NCBI RefSeq assembly: GCF_918797505.1
Contig: NC_092793.1
Span: forward strand, 90,904,411-90,968,410
Source of the DNA: Bemisia tabaci
Lineage: Eukaryota > Arthropoda > Insecta > Hemiptera > Aleyrodidae
Direction: 5' to 3'
DNA length: 64,000 nucleotides
Part shown: piece after piece, positions 43,445 through 55,845 of the stretch
Position numbering within the stretch: the stretch's first letter is position 1
How the letters are laid out: each line of letters starts with the position of its first letter
Notes under the pieces: model-generated
Told to the model about the DNA's origin: nothing
The model's database searches: none
The model's input: the letters and a program-made list of their open reading frames with translations, nothing else
Position numbers and translations under genes: made by a program

Positions 43445-44053
43445 ATGTTTAGTCAGTTTCGATCAGCAATCAGACTTGTTCCCATTGCTACCAGACTGAG
43501 TGGTATTAGTTGTGTGTGTGCACCGACTCCCCAATTAGCCAGTGTCAGGACTTGTTCGAGAGATAGTGTGCTGCAAACTCAGAAGGAGTTTATACCTGAT
43601 GAAATAACAAAGGAGAATCAATTCCGTGATAGAATAGTATCCAAAGTCAATTATCAAATTCAACAACAGTCACACGGAAGGTTGTTCGCCATTGTCCTGC
43701 TTGCTGGTAAACAGTTCAAAATTACAGATGAAGACTTACTTGTCATCGAAGGGTATTGGCAGCCTACAGTTGGAGACAAATTGAAATTAGAGAAAGTTTT
43801 GTTGGTAGGTGGACATGACTTCACATTACTCGGAACACCAGTTCTATCCCGAGATTTAGTATCTGTTACTGCCACCGTTGTTGAAAAAAAATTGGGTGTC
43901 ACCAAGACAAGATTTCGCAAACAGCCCCGGAAGCAGTATGAACGGACACGATTTGTTAGGAAAGAAGAGACAATGCTTAGAATCAACAGAGTAGAAACTA
44001 TTGGTTTGGTGGGAGATGACGCAGACATAACTAGTGCTCCAAGAAGTCTGTGA
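43445..44053 (+). CDS. mRpL21: mitochondrial large ribosomal subunit protein bL21m
   Basis: 202 residues, complete; animal orthologues are about 200-215. Structural protein of the mitochondrial 39S ribosomal subunit. Residues 1-39 have no acidic residue and many Arg and Ser, a typical matrix-targeting presequence. The L21 barrel covers about 78-150: GRLFAIVLLAGKQFKITDED, PTVGDKLKLEKVLLVGG, DFTLLGTPVLSR and VTATVVEKK. The basic RNA-binding tail follows (TKTRFRKQPRKQYERTR, 153-169) and then LRIN (178-181). The ATG at 43445 gives the presequence, which supports this start. The ORF is intronless. No repeat separates it from its immediate flanks. Confidence 0.93.
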   Translation: MFSQFRSAIRLVPIATRLSGISCVCAPTPQLASVRTCSRDSVLQTQKEFIPDEITKENQFRDRIVSKVNYQIQQQSHGRLFAIVLLAGKQFKITDEDLLVIEGYWQPTVGDKLKLEKVLLVGGHDFTLLGTPVLSRDLVSVTATVVEKKLGVTKTRFRKQPRKQYERTRFVRKEETMLRINRVETIGLVGDDADITSAPRSL

Positions 44054-44261
44054 ATTCTGGATTATAGCTAACTTTTATTTTCGAGCTTACCCTTATATAT
44101 TAATTACCTTGATACAACGGTTCGATTTTATATGCTTAGCAGTTCTTTTTATATTGGTGAATTATAATTCAAAGTAAACCACTTTTGTCTGTTATCATCT
44201 CGTTGTTACCTCATTTCTAGAAGACAAAATTTACCCATGGGATAATACTGTGAAATTTCAC

Positions 44262-44429
44262 ATTAAAAAGTAGTAACCTCAGTCGACTGATAAACCGACT
44301 TGCTTCATTAGAATGGTTTGTCACAGGATCAAACTGTTATTGAACTTATGGAACCTTGGATGTTTACAATTCATGAATAGTTCAGTTTTCATGAGCACTT
44401 TTTTTGCCAGGAAGGGTAAGAAAAATAAA
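44262..44429 (+). promoter_or_regulatory. candidate mRpL21 poly(A) signals
   Basis: ATTAAA at 44262-44267 and AATAAA at 44424-44429, about 210 and 370 bp after the stop. Either could serve. Confidence 0.3.
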
Positions 44430-45910
44430 CTAAATCAAAATCTAAAAATGCTCAACATCTGCCAACGTTAATAAGAGGAGCAAGAATGTGTGGTACGAGG
44501 AGAGCAGCTAGTGCTCAATTGGCTGATCTCAGATTAAATGTCAACTAGCTGTCACTTCTTCTACCCTGTACCTAACAACTTCTTGAATGTTTTTTTATTA
44601 TCCTCATAAATACCTGCACTTTTTCCCCTTTTCTTTGCAAGTACAGCATTGTTGACTAGTACGATAGCCCCCTCTGGAGGTTATATATATTCTGTGTAAA
44701 ATTAAAGATATAAAAAAATTCGAAGACACCTAGGAAGGGGGATAAAATCTGAAGGCAGAAGGCTTATACCAGCTAAGCGCATAGCTTTTCTCAAAGGAAA
44801 CTGTAATGCGCTCTCTTGCGTGAAGGAAGTAGTAAAGTAGGTACGCCATTTTATGGGAAGAAAACAGTGAAGGGCGCAACTTTTTTGTGAATCAAGGATG
44901 TCAGTACTCGGGGGAAGTATCAATACTGGTATCGACTCTTCAGCATCGAGCTGAAGCATCGATACTTTTAAGGTATTGATACTATCTCCAAATTATGCCA
45001 TAATTCAGAGTGTGCGCTTGTCTGTCCGCTGTTTACTTCCACCAGTTTTACACTTCTGTGGGAACTGCCCTTATTCGCGTGCTTAGTCAACTAATAGAAC
45101 GGAGCTCTTAATAGTGCTAATGAAAGTAATCATCTTGAGAAACCTGATTAGTGCGGACTCATCGTATGTTGAGATGAAAGTCAAGTATTGTTTAGGTCAC
45201 CACTCATCAGTGCTGCCATCTGACTACTTGTATTAACCTGTCATGTGGTGCTGATTCGGAGGTAATTAGAGATTGACATTTTCTCAACAAGCGATGAGAC
45301 TGCTCTACTCTGTCGTTTGTCACAGTGCATAGTGAAGGTGAAGCAGAAGAGAGAGAAGTTGTTAAAAAAGAGAAAGAGGCCTTCTACATGGCCAAATAAG
45401 AATAAGTATCGATATCATCGATAATGGGGTCTGAGGATCCATACCACCTGGTATCGATGCCAAGTCTCAATGAGAATCGATCAAAAGCACCGATACTTTG
45501 GAAATATTGGTTAAGTATCGACAACCCTAATGTGAACAACGATGTGAAGGCATGAATGCAAAGGCTGCCACCGAAAATGTGAAGGCGTAGAATTCTCTGC
45601 ACCTTTGGCGATGCACCTTAGGCGATTATTTTTGACGAACCAAATGCTCAATTCCTACTGTGAAAAAAATGTCTTTATCAACTTCCCAGGGCAGTAATTT
45701 TTTAAATTCTGGTGGATACCTAATTGTTTTTCCTGTCTGAACAATCGTTTTTTCAATATAGAGCCTAATGTCGCCTAACCCTTGGAAATCATCCCCCATT
45801 TTATCAATTTTTTTCTCAGCAAAATTAGCCCCAAATCAGACTCAAAATTTTATTCTATTAACTCTTTGACCATATTTATATCTTCTCCTGGATCCTCAGG
45901 GGTCTTAGTT
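44430..45910. other. unassigned stretch with TATCGATA-rich ends
   Basis: No gene recognised. At about 44895-44985 and 45400-45530, clusters of GTATCGATAC-like words occur in opposite orientations, suggesting a decayed TIR element about 650 bp long whose exact ends I could not fix. Confidence 0.4.
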
Positions 45911-46048
45911 GGACTGCATTTTGCCATTTGGACCTATAAATTCCGGCCCGGTTTAAAAACAACGTATGTGCCATTAGTTTCCCTATGCACATAAGTGTTT
46001 TTTTCAGATAAGCCAGAATATATAGGCCCTAATTGCAAAATGCAGTCC
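45911..46048. mobile_element. 138-bp hairpin MITE (V family), copy 2
   Basis: GGACTGCATTTTGC and complement at the ends, AGTT on both sides (45907-45910, 46049-46052). It shares the loop phrase TGCCATTRGTTTC with copy 1. Confidence 0.72.
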
Positions 46049-47055
46049 AGTTAGCATGTCCTTATGCAAGCCAAGGCTCATGCAAAAATGGTCTATTAGA
46101 GGGCTACTAGGTATATCAAATAGGCTGTCCCGTTTTCCATAGGAAATGGCCGCAAGAGATTTTACATCCATGCTTTCAGGAATCATAACGGATCATCGGA
46201 GAAGCCTAAATCCGGTGACTTCTCTCGTCTAGCCTTCCAGGGGGCAAGGGGGAGGGGGTCAAAGGTCAAACGCACCGACCGCCATAACTTTTGAACGAAA
46301 CAACGGATCAACTTGATCTTGGACTCAAATGAAAGCTCTTGACGAGACCTTTCTTTTTACAATTTTATGTCCAATAATGTTTTTTTTTGTTAATTTTTCA
46401 ATGCGAAAAAAATCATTGTTTGATTTTTCAAGCCTAAAAATTCAGTTTTTCGAGTTTTTCCACGACGGGGAACGCAGGAATCCATTCAAAAACCAAATAC
46501 AATAAAAGCTATCAATTTAAGCTTTAAAACGAGCTATCGTTTACTGTTTAACTTGGGAAAACAAATGGTTCAAAAGTTATGACCGTTCAAAGTTGGCGTG
46601 GCGCGCTATTTTTGAAGCGCACGGGGTGTATGTTCGCGGGCTACTCCTCTCTTCCTTTTCCCACGTGCCCGCTTCAGCTGATGACGGGTGCAGAAAGGTC
46701 CAAAGCTCCTTTGACCTGAAGTATGGCCAATCATTAATGTAAAATTACTTTTACTTCGCGAAAAAAGGGAAATAAAAAATAAATTATATGCTAATAATTT
46801 ATATGCTAATAATTATAATGCTAAATTAAATGCTGGCATTACTCTATATAATGCTGCTGTTCCCACTCACTCTGCCGCCGCCCCCCCCCCCCCCCCCCCC
46901 CCCAGAGAAAAATTGACCGAAGAGATTTCCTTTAAACTTGGTACACGCTTTGCTATTGTCGTGAGGAGTTGATCAAAATAAATTATTCCGATTCCAATCC
47001 GCTATACCTAGGGCCTTGTCTCCTCGCAGGCCCGTCACATCCCATCTCGGGCCCT

Positions 47056-47363
47056 GCAGCCTGATTGTTGAAATGTTGTGTTTGTCGGGACGACTAGGTA
47101 CTCTAGGGACGACATAGATGACATAGGATAAAAGGCGGAGCGTGATTAGTCGGCTATGTCTTATCGCTGCTTTGTCGTGCCTATGTCGGGTGGAACTCTC
47201 GACAAGCTAAAGGCACCTCTCAAGTTACCGACATGTCGTCCTTTCCTCCTGACAAAGGCACGATAACGCAGCGATAAGACATAGCAGACCAATCACGCTC
47301 CGCCATTTAACCTATGTCATCTATGCCTACCCGACAAACACAAAATTTCAACAATCAGGCTGC
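47056..47363. mobile_element. R element (GCAGCCTGATTGTTGAAA TIR), about 308 bp
   Basis: Inverted ends GCAGCCTGATTGTTGAAA and near-complement. Internal pairs GCGATAAGACATAG and CTATGTCTTATCGC extend the fold. No clear target duplication. Confidence 0.65.
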
Positions 47364-47984
47364 TGGTACCTGTTTTATGGCCCGGGCCCCAAGCACGAGG
47401 GGGGGGGGGGGGTCTGAGGGGCATCCCCAGAGAAATTTTTGAATTTAGAAATCTATTCGGACGCATTTCGAAGCTTCCATGACGAATTTTTTCCATCAAT
47501 TTCTGCGGAATAATTACGCTTTTTTTCTACTTTCAGCACAAAATACTTACAAATTGTTGCATTCTAAACACCTGGAAAATTTTTATTGTTTTTTGGGGGG
47601 GGGCCTATGATAATATTTTCAATTCTAAGGGGACCAGGCCCCCCTGGACTCCCTCTTCGTTTGTCTATGTCAAGGAAATTGACCCATAAGCCATTGAAGT
47701 CGAGGATGCCCAGACAGGAGACTCTTAGCATCTGACGACGGAAGAAAATGAAACGTAGTCACTAAAAACATCCTTCTGTACTGAAAATCTTGAAAATAGA
47801 TAGAATTTTCTCCAAGAAGTATACTTCTTTGAAAAATTAAGAAGAATTCTACAGTGCCCCAGCCCCCAGCGTGTTTTTGAAAATTTATTCACCTTTTGCG
47901 AAAGTTTTAGGGTAAATTTTTCACTTTTTCTCACGAAACAAGGGTTGCATGTGAATTCGTAGTGGTTTTTCACGGGCAGCACGG
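47364..47984. other. unassigned stretch between R and G
   Basis: GC-rich start with a G run (47401-47412), then AT-rich. It is probably the body of the repeat that hosts G, since GGGCCCCGG-type sequence reappears at 53099. No gene. Confidence 0.4.
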
Positions 47985-48834
47985 TAGGGTGTGTCTTATT
48001 TTTGGGTTTTTGGAAATCCGGAAAGCGCTACCTCTAAAAAGTTTCACTCTGGTGTAAAAATAAACATACTTTTTGAAAAATTCCAAAATTTTAATCCATC
48101 TCTCACGGGGCAAAGGGCCTAAGTGCAAAATTTGAATTTATGCATTTTTTAAGTGTCATTAATTCTAAGGAAGAAATGATAAGTTATGGATCTTCGGGCG
48201 GAAATTTCGTCCGTTTTGCCGTATCGTGCATTTTAAAGGCATAAATAGCCTCTGAAACGTACCTATTTGCTGCGCCGCGCGCGTAGTGCCGGCCGCGCGC
48301 TTGCACGCAGCGCACACACCTCATCATCACTTACCTGACGCCAAAACGCGACGCGACGTCGCACAGTGCGTTGATTACGTGGGGACGAGTGTCAAAAATC
48401 GATATCTCAGTTAAAAATTGTTGAAATTTCATGAAAATTTGGTGAGTTGCACTTCTTGGTACGTACTATCTTGTGACAAACAGAACTTTTTGATAGGAAC
48501 ATTTTGAGGGGGGTTTTGGGCCCCGTTTTGAGGGAAAATTGGATAAAACCGTTTCAGCTTGATATCTCCTTGAAAAAAATAGGATATCAAGCTCAAGTTC
48601 GCACCAAAAAAAATTAGCAAGTGCTTATTTTCAAAACACATCAATTTACCGAGAGAAAAAATAGTTCAACGTTGCTGTGTTGCCATTTTTTGTTATTTTT
48701 CATTTCGGGTTTTTAAACCTTACAGAGCGTAAAATATTTTTTTTTTTTTTTTATTGAAATGCGAGCTAATTTAATTATTCTAATTTTATTTCTCATAAAT
48801 TCTACGTTTTACTTCCTGTTAGCTTTATTCCTAC

Positions 48835-50780
48835 TGGTAAGCACTATTTATTTTTGGTTTTTTCAATTTTTAAATCCTTTTTTTTTCGTGGCGAATGTTG
48901 CATTTTGAAAGACTGCTCATTTTTAACCCTTTTTTCCACTTTCATGGGGTGGCACGAAAAAGCATTGACAGTATTTGAACTTTTGTGCACGTGGATATAT
49001 TCAGTGGTATGTGTACTTTCAGAAAATCAACGGTTCATCTGCCCGATGTTGCCCGTTCGGACGGAAATAATGATTTTCTAGAAAAATTTTGCCATTTTTC
49101 GACTTTGATTCAGAGTTCACGAATTAACCTTCAATTTTCGAGACATTTTGCACTGACACAAATAGATAATACTGAAAATGAAGTAAACGAATGGTAAAAT
49201 TCATTTTGAAGTGTCACATGATGCCAGCTCGCTCTAAAAAATAGCACATTTCTTTAATATTTGTATCCACGTACATGGATGCTTACATATGAACTATTCC
49301 GATTACATGAACCCAGTTCCCAAAAAATATTGGCATGAATATATTAAATGGCAGGTAAAATAGGGAAATTTGAAATGGAAGTAGCTCAGTGTTGCCAAAT
49401 TTCATGAAAACTTCCATTTTCGCAAGGCTCAAGAACCAAACGAGAGGCAGAAAACCCCGAATAATGGTGAAATTCTTACAAATGATCATGATTTCTGTCC
49501 AAACGGGGGGCTACGGGCAGCTGGACTTTTAATTTTTGAAAGTGCACATACCACTGAATATGTCCACATTGAAATATTTCCAATAGTTGCCAATAGTTCT
49601 TTTGCCACTTCATGAAACTTCAAAAGAACGTAGAAACGAGCCCTGCGAAAATGGAAGTTTTCATGAAATTAGGCAACACTGAGCTACTTCAATTTCACAT
49701 TTCCCCTATTTTACATGCCATTTTATATAATCATATCAATAGTTTTTGGAAACTAGGTCCATTTAATCGGAATAAGTTCATTAATATGCATACATAAACG
49801 TGGATACAAATAATGTGCTATTTTTTAGAGCGAGCTGGCATCATGTGATACTTAAAAATGAATTTTACCATTTCTTGACACCATTTCTAGTATTATCTCT
49901 TTGTGTCAGTGCAAAATGTCTTGAAAATTGAATGTTAATTTGTGAACTATGAATCAAAGTCGAATGAAAGCCCAAAAACACCTGAAAAATGGGCAAATTT
50001 TCTAGAAAATCATGATTTCCGTTCGAACGGTCAACATCGGGCAGAAGAATCGTTGATTTTCTGAAAGTACACATACCACTGAATGTATCCACGTGCACAA
50101 AAGTTCTAGTACTGTCAATGCTTTTTCTTGCCACTTCATGAAACTTTAAAAGAACGTAAAAACGAGCATTGCGAAAATGGAAGTTTTCATTAAATTTGGC
50201 GACACTGAGCTGCTTCAATTTCAAAGTTCCCCTATGTTACATGCCATTTAAAATATTTACATCCATATTTTTTGGAAACTAGGTTCATGTAATCGGAATA
50301 AGTTCATATATATGCATACATATACGTGGATACAAATATGAAAGAAATGTGCTATTTTTAAAGCGAGCTGGCATCATGTCATACTTAAAAATGAATTTTA
50401 CCATTTCTTTACATCATTTTCAGTATTATCTTTTTGTGTCTGTGAAAAATGTCTTAAAAATTTGAGATTAATTGGTGAACTATGAATCAAAGTCGAATAA
50501 AAGCCCAAAAACACCTGAAAAATGGCCAAATTTCCCTGGAAAATCATGATTTCCGTCCAAATGGGCAACATCGGGCAGATGAAACGTTGATTTTCTGAAA
50601 GTACACATACTACTGAATGTATCCACGTTCACAAAAGTTCAAATACTGTCAAAGCTTTTTTTTGCCACTCCATGAAAGTGGAAAAAAGGGTTAAAAATGA
50701 GCAGTATTTCAAAATGCAATATTTGCCACAAAAAAAAGGATTTAAAAATTGGAAAAATCAAAAATAGAAAGTGCTTACCA
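48835..50780. repeat. inverted and tandem about 550-bp units inside G
   Basis: One forward unit (about 48835-49450) and two reverse units (about 49505-50220 and 50225-50780) share AGCGAGCTGGCATCATGT or its complement, TACCACTGAATRT and ATGGAAGTTTTCAT. The resulting short frames are by-products of the repetition. Confidence 0.78.
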
Positions 50781-51057
50781 GTAGGAATAAAGCTTCCAGG
50801 AAGGATAAAATGGCACTGCAGCCTGTTGATCAGAATGCTCCTCATTGTTATCATCTGCAAACGGCTTCTAATCAGGAGCTCAGAACTGGCTGATATCGAC
50901 CACCTGTGCGGGCACTAGGTACCGATAAAAATCGATACTATCGCTGACAATAGTGTTGCCAGATATACCACTTAACGTTCACCACATAATTTTTGGAAAA
51001 TTTCGACTTTTATTTTTAGGGGGATTTTTGTCACCATTCAACGCACTGTGCGTCTGT

Positions 51058-52728
51058 CTGCGGAAACCCCTAGTGGACTTTTTGTTCCTTCAATACGTAA
51101 AATTACCTATAAATGAAGTGAGGCACATCAAAATCTATTATGCACACTGGGTTAATGAAAGGGTATGCTACGGAGGTAAAACACATTTAGCCGAAATATT
51201 TGGGTTTATTGAGACATGAAAGTATCACAAACACTTCGAGAATTTACAGGCTTTTGATTTTCTTTTTCAAGTTCACTTTCTTTTTGACATATGGAGAAGT
51301 TAATAGCAAATCTTGATATGCATGCATCCCCTTTTTTAGTTATCGATCGGCTTCATGTTTGCATGCGTCGAACTCTCCTTCCGGCGGAATCGTTGACCAC
51401 ACGCAAACTTTTTACAACTTCCTAAAAAAAGGAAACTGTCTGGAATTTGTAAAATACTGAGGAGCGTTTTGCTATTCGTTGCAAAAAGATCATGTAGGCT
51501 GGGACATTCCTTACCATAAATTGGTAATCGATTGAGGATTGGTAATCGATTTGATTTGGTAATCGATTGGGAGGGTCAGGAAGACCATAGTTTTTCGTCA
51601 AATTAAGGATGCAAGTTTCTCTTTCCTCCGCATGAAAAGCCGCATATCAAATAGAGGTAAAGGAATTAGAGTCTCACCAGGTGACCATAAATGGTTTGAT
51701 AGTTTTCTTAAAGCTATGTGACAGCGGTGCTATCAATTTTTTTTGTAATTATGTATTATTTTGTTTAAATGTATTTTTATTTTTATTTCTTTTTCGCTTT
51801 ATCAGGCACTTTATTTATTAAGACTAGCAAGTTAGCCAATTCTAACATTGCATTTTAGTGTTAATATTTAACTATTATTAAAATATGAAAGTTTGAGCTT
51901 TTTCAACTATTCTCAAAGATATTCGTGTTTTATATTTTGTTTTTGGTGTTTTGAGAGGATTAATTGGAACTTCCTTCAGAATAATTATTCGTTCTGAGAT
52001 CACAATCATTGGGTCTTTTTCAGTAAAGGAACATTTATACAATGTTGCGGTAACTTCTCATGCATCAATTAAATAATTTTTTTTTTTTTAAACTATGCCT
52101 TTGGTTATCGGTGGGTTTGGTAATTGACTTGTTCATTTAATAATCGGTGCCCTAAAATGGCTTTTCTTCATATCTGCGGCTTTCCATGGCGGAAAGAGAA
52201 ACTTGCATCCTCAATTTGACGAAAAACCATGGTCTTCCTGACCCTCCCAATCGATTACCTATCAATTTATGGTAAGGAATGTCCCAGCCTACCCGATCTT
52301 TTTGCAACGAATAGCAAAACGCTCCTCAGTATTTTACAAATTCCAGACAGTTTCCTTTTTTTAGGAAGTTGTAAAAAGTTTGCGTGTGGTCAACGATTCC
52401 GCCGGAAGGAGAGTTCGACGCATGCAAACATGAAGCCGATCGATAACTAAAAAAGGGGATGCATGCATATCAAGATTTGCTATTAACTTCTCCATATGTC
52501 AAAAAGAAAGTGAACTTGAAAAAGAAAATCAAAAGCCTGTAAATTCTCGAAGTGTTTGTGATACTTTCATGTCTCAATAAACCCAAATATTTCGGCTCAA
52601 TGTGTTTTACCTCCGTAGCATACCCTTCATTAACCTAGTGTGCATAATGGATTTTGATGTGCCTCACTTCATTTATAGGTAATTTTACGTATTGAAGGAA
52701 CAAGAAGTCCACTAGGGGTTTCCGCGGA
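51058..52728. repeat. inverted repeat inside G (arms about 590 bp, loop about 500 bp)
   Basis: Left arm 51058-51655, right arm 52160-52728, both holding CGATCGGCTTCATGTTTGC or its complement and GGAAACCCCTAGTGGAC or its complement. The loop is AT-rich without genes. Confidence 0.82.
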
Positions 52729-53098
52729 CCGACGTAGCGTCGCGTTTTGGCGTCCGGTAAGTAAGGTGTGTGCGCTGCGTGCAAGCGCGCGGCGCAGCAA
52801 TTAGGTACGTTTTAGAGGCTATTTCTGCCTTTCAAATGCACGATACGGCAAAACGGACGAAATTTCCGCCCGAAGGGCCGTAACTTTTGATTTCTTCCTT
52901 AGAATTAATGACACTTAAAAAATGCATAAATTCAAATTTTGCACTTAGGCCCTTTTTGCCCCGTGAGAGGTGGGTTAAAATTAAAATTTTGGAATTTTTC
53001 AAAAAGTATGTTCATTTTTACACCAGAGAGAAACTTTTTAGAGGTAGCGCTTTTCGGATTTCCGAAAACCCAAAAATAAGACACACCCTACAGCACGG

Positions 53099-53659
53099 GC
53101 CCCCTCCGGGGCCCGGGCCCCGGTACCAGGGACCCAGTATCCCCCCCTCTTTGTGTCGGGCCAGCTCCACGGGAAGTTTTCATGGGTTTTTCCCAAGTTC
53201 GAATCGCAGGAATGAAACTTCGGGGATTTTTCCCAGTCACCGTTTCCACGGGACGGGACTCATACAGTCCTGCGACTACTTTGCGGGGGAAGATAAATTA
53301 GTTAAAGTCGGGTATAAAACCGGGATTAAAAGAATAATTGCACTCAATTGACAATTAGACACATTATTTTAACTAAACAAACATGAACCATTTGAGTAAT
53401 CAACAAAATGTCGCACAATTCGTTTACACTTCTTCTTCCTCTCTCAGTGGGTCCTAAGAGTAAAAGGACCATACTTGGTACTGGGAAAAATATTGATTAA
53501 CTCAATATTTTTCCCAACTTCGTAAGTGAGATTTTTCCCTGTGACAAATCTCGTGATAAGGCCCGTGGAGACAAGGCCTAGGACGCCCGCAATAGCGAAA
53601 AGTTGTTTCTCCCTATAGTATTGCATTGGAGATACGCGGTTGTTTACGCGCACCGCGCC
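53099..53659. other. unassigned stretch with GC-rich start
   Basis: Starts GGGCCCCCTCCGGGGCCC. GGCCCGTGGAGACAAGGCC at about 53560 is inverted relative to a similar phrase near 47010, which suggests a host element spanning R and G. No gene. Confidence 0.4.
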
Positions 53660-54106
53660 TAGAGTCCCTTTATACCCAGAGTTAAGACAACTCACTTTTG
53701 GTTGAGCTGGAAGTGGCCTAAAAAAAAATCCAATTCTGATTGGTTCTCGCTCATGGAGGCCGAAACGAGTGCACCAAGATGGCGGTACCTTCAGTGTGAA
53801 CAAGAATAATGAAAATATTACCTAATTGTGGTTTATCTAGAGTAAGTTGTTATTTCCATCGGTCCAAAATGAAAATAGATTAAGAAATTATTCACAAACC
53901 AATCTCATTCTCATTTTAATTGATCAATTGGTTGAAGTTGTTGTTTTCGTGTGACATAGGTGTGACAGACATCGCAGGATTCCTGATCCTTATCCCTCAA
54001 TATCGTTCGTTAAGGTGCACTCGTGTCGGCCTCCATGGCCAGCCAAGGCCGGCTGCCAGTCAGCTGATAATCGAGTTGTCTTAACTCTGGGTATAAAGGG
54101 ACTCTA
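53660..54106. mobile_element. Q-family hAT MITE, copy 7
   Basis: 447 bp. A perfect 8-bp duplication, ACCGCGCC, flanks it (53652-53659, 54107-54114). Confidence 0.93.
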
Positions 54107-54184
54107 ACCGCGCCGAACTATGGAACGCCGTTAGTGTCAAAACCCGAACAGGATCAATCGTGTCACGTGACGTCACAGCCTTTT

Positions 54185-54815
54185 AGACGAAATTGCAGGT
54201 TATAGGAGGTATATTTCGACGGATTTTCGTGAAAATTGGTGTCAGGTTGTATTTTTTGACGGGAAACTCGAATTTTTGGTCAGATTTTCAAAATCCAAGA
54301 TGGCGGCCGTGACCTAAAATGCTACTTCGGCTCCTGATCCATCGATTTTAGTGAAACTCTGTAGTAGGAGGTACTTTTCGACGGGAAACTCGAATTTTTG
54401 GTCAGGTTTTCAAAATTTTAAAATCCAAGGTGACGGCCGTGGCCTAAAACTCTATCTCAGCTCCTGATCCATCGATTTTAGTGAAATTCGGTATCCTGGG
54501 GTTTTTTCGACGGGAAACTCGGATTTTTTGTTAGATTTTCAAAATTCAAGATGGCGGCCGTGGCCTTTAATGCTATTCCGCTTCCTGATATCCATCGGTT
54601 TTTGTGAAATTCGGTATTAGGAGGTATATCTCGACGGGTTAGAATTTTAGAACCGATTTTCAAAAATCCAAGATGGCGAACGTGGTTTAAATTGCTCTCT
54701 CGGCTCCCGATCCATCGATTCTTGTGAATTCAGCATAAGGAGGTGTATTTCGACGGGAAACTTGAATTTTGGGTCAGATTTTCAACATTTCCAAATCCAA
54801 GATGGCGGCCCCGCA
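54185..54815. repeat. degenerate tandem array, about 125-bp unit, five copies
   Basis: Each unit contains CGACGGGAAACTCGAATTTT, TTTTCAAAATCCAAGATGGC or a variant, and CTCCTGATCCATCGATTTT. Units differ at many positions, so the array is old. No ORF crosses it. Confidence 0.85.
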
Positions 54816-55845
54816 CAAAAAGGCGGTCCCGGCTCCTGGATCATCAATTTCTGTAAAACCTGGTGAAAAAGGAGAGTATTACAAAGATGTTCTCTTCTCA
54901 TCAATGTTAAAAACTATGCGGGGCGGTGGCGACTGAGCGAGTCGCAAGTTCATCGCGAAGCGAAGAACTGGGGTCCAGGGGCACTCCCCAGTCAGACGTG
55001 TCAGCTCGCAAAGCAAGCTGATCACGACTAGTACATTATATTTACGTCCCCCCCTTCATGATTGAATAAATAATGGCCAAATCAAGCCTCTTTTACCGCA
55101 AAATACACCCAAAAGCTGTAGATAATATTCATAGGGTATGCCAGCAGCTTATCCTTTATTAGCATTTAATTTATTTTTTATTTCCCTTTTTTCGTGAAGT
55201 AAAAGTAATTTTGCATTAATGATCGGTCATACTTCAGGTCAAAGGAGCTTTGGACCTTTCTGCACCCGTCATCAGCAGAAGTGGGCACGTGGGAAAAGGA
55301 AGGGAGGGGTAGCCCGCGAACATACACCCCGTGCGCTTCCAAAATAGCGCGCCACGCCAACTTTGAACGGTCATAACTTTTGAACCATTTGTTTTCCCAA
55401 GTTAAACAGTAAACGATAGCTCGTTTTAAAGCTTAAGATGATAGCTTTTATTGTATATGGTTTTTGTATGGATTCCTGCGTTCCCCGTCGTGGAAAAACT
55501 CGAAAAATTGAATTTTTAGACTTGAAAAATCAAACAATGATTTCTTTCGCACTGAAAAATTAACAAAAACAGACATTATTGGACATGAAATTGTAAAAAG
55601 AAAGGTCTCGTCAAGAGCTTTCATTTGAGTCCAAGATCAAGTTGATCCGTTGTTTCGTTCAAAAGTTATGGCGGTGGGTGCGTTTGACGTTTGACCTCCT
55701 CCCCCCCTCGCCTCCTGGAGGGCTAGACGAGAAAGGTCAGTCACCGGATTTAGGCCTCTCCGATGATCCGTTATGATTCCTGAAAGTATGGGTGTAAAAT
55801 CTCTCGCGGCCATTTCCTATGGAAAATGGGACAGCCTCTTTCAAA

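Larger units (their letters stand above)
47985..53090. mobile_element. G element: 5.1-kb hAT-type element made of inverted repeats
   Basis: Ends TAGGGTGTGTCTTATTTT and complement. A perfect 8-bp duplication, CAGCACGG, flanks it (47977-47984, 53091-53098). Terminal arms run about 380 bp (47985-48365 and 52735-53090). A second pair, about 51058-51655 and 52160-52728, and a third set at 48835-50780 lie inside. No transposase or other gene is recognisable. Confidence 0.88.
46115..55845. repeat. giant inverted repeat: about 685-bp arms, 8.4-kb spacer
   Basis: The left arm (46115-46797) and right arm (55157-55845) are near-complementary. Both contain CCGCCATAACTTTTGAACG or GTTCAAAAGTTATGGCGG and TTCCTATGGAAAATGGGAC-type sequence. 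The arms carry no gene. The spacer holds R (47056), G (47985), Q7 (53660) and a tandem array (54185). A C run of 23 lies at 46881-46903. Whether this was one transposon or two inverted copies is not resolved. Confidence 0.75.

Noticed and set aside
43660..44028. Minus-strand ORF opposite mRpL21
   Set aside because: Antisense shadow of a clearly conserved gene.
48854..50224. Several related short frames within G
   Set aside because: They follow the inverted about 550-bp units; frames are not preserved between units.
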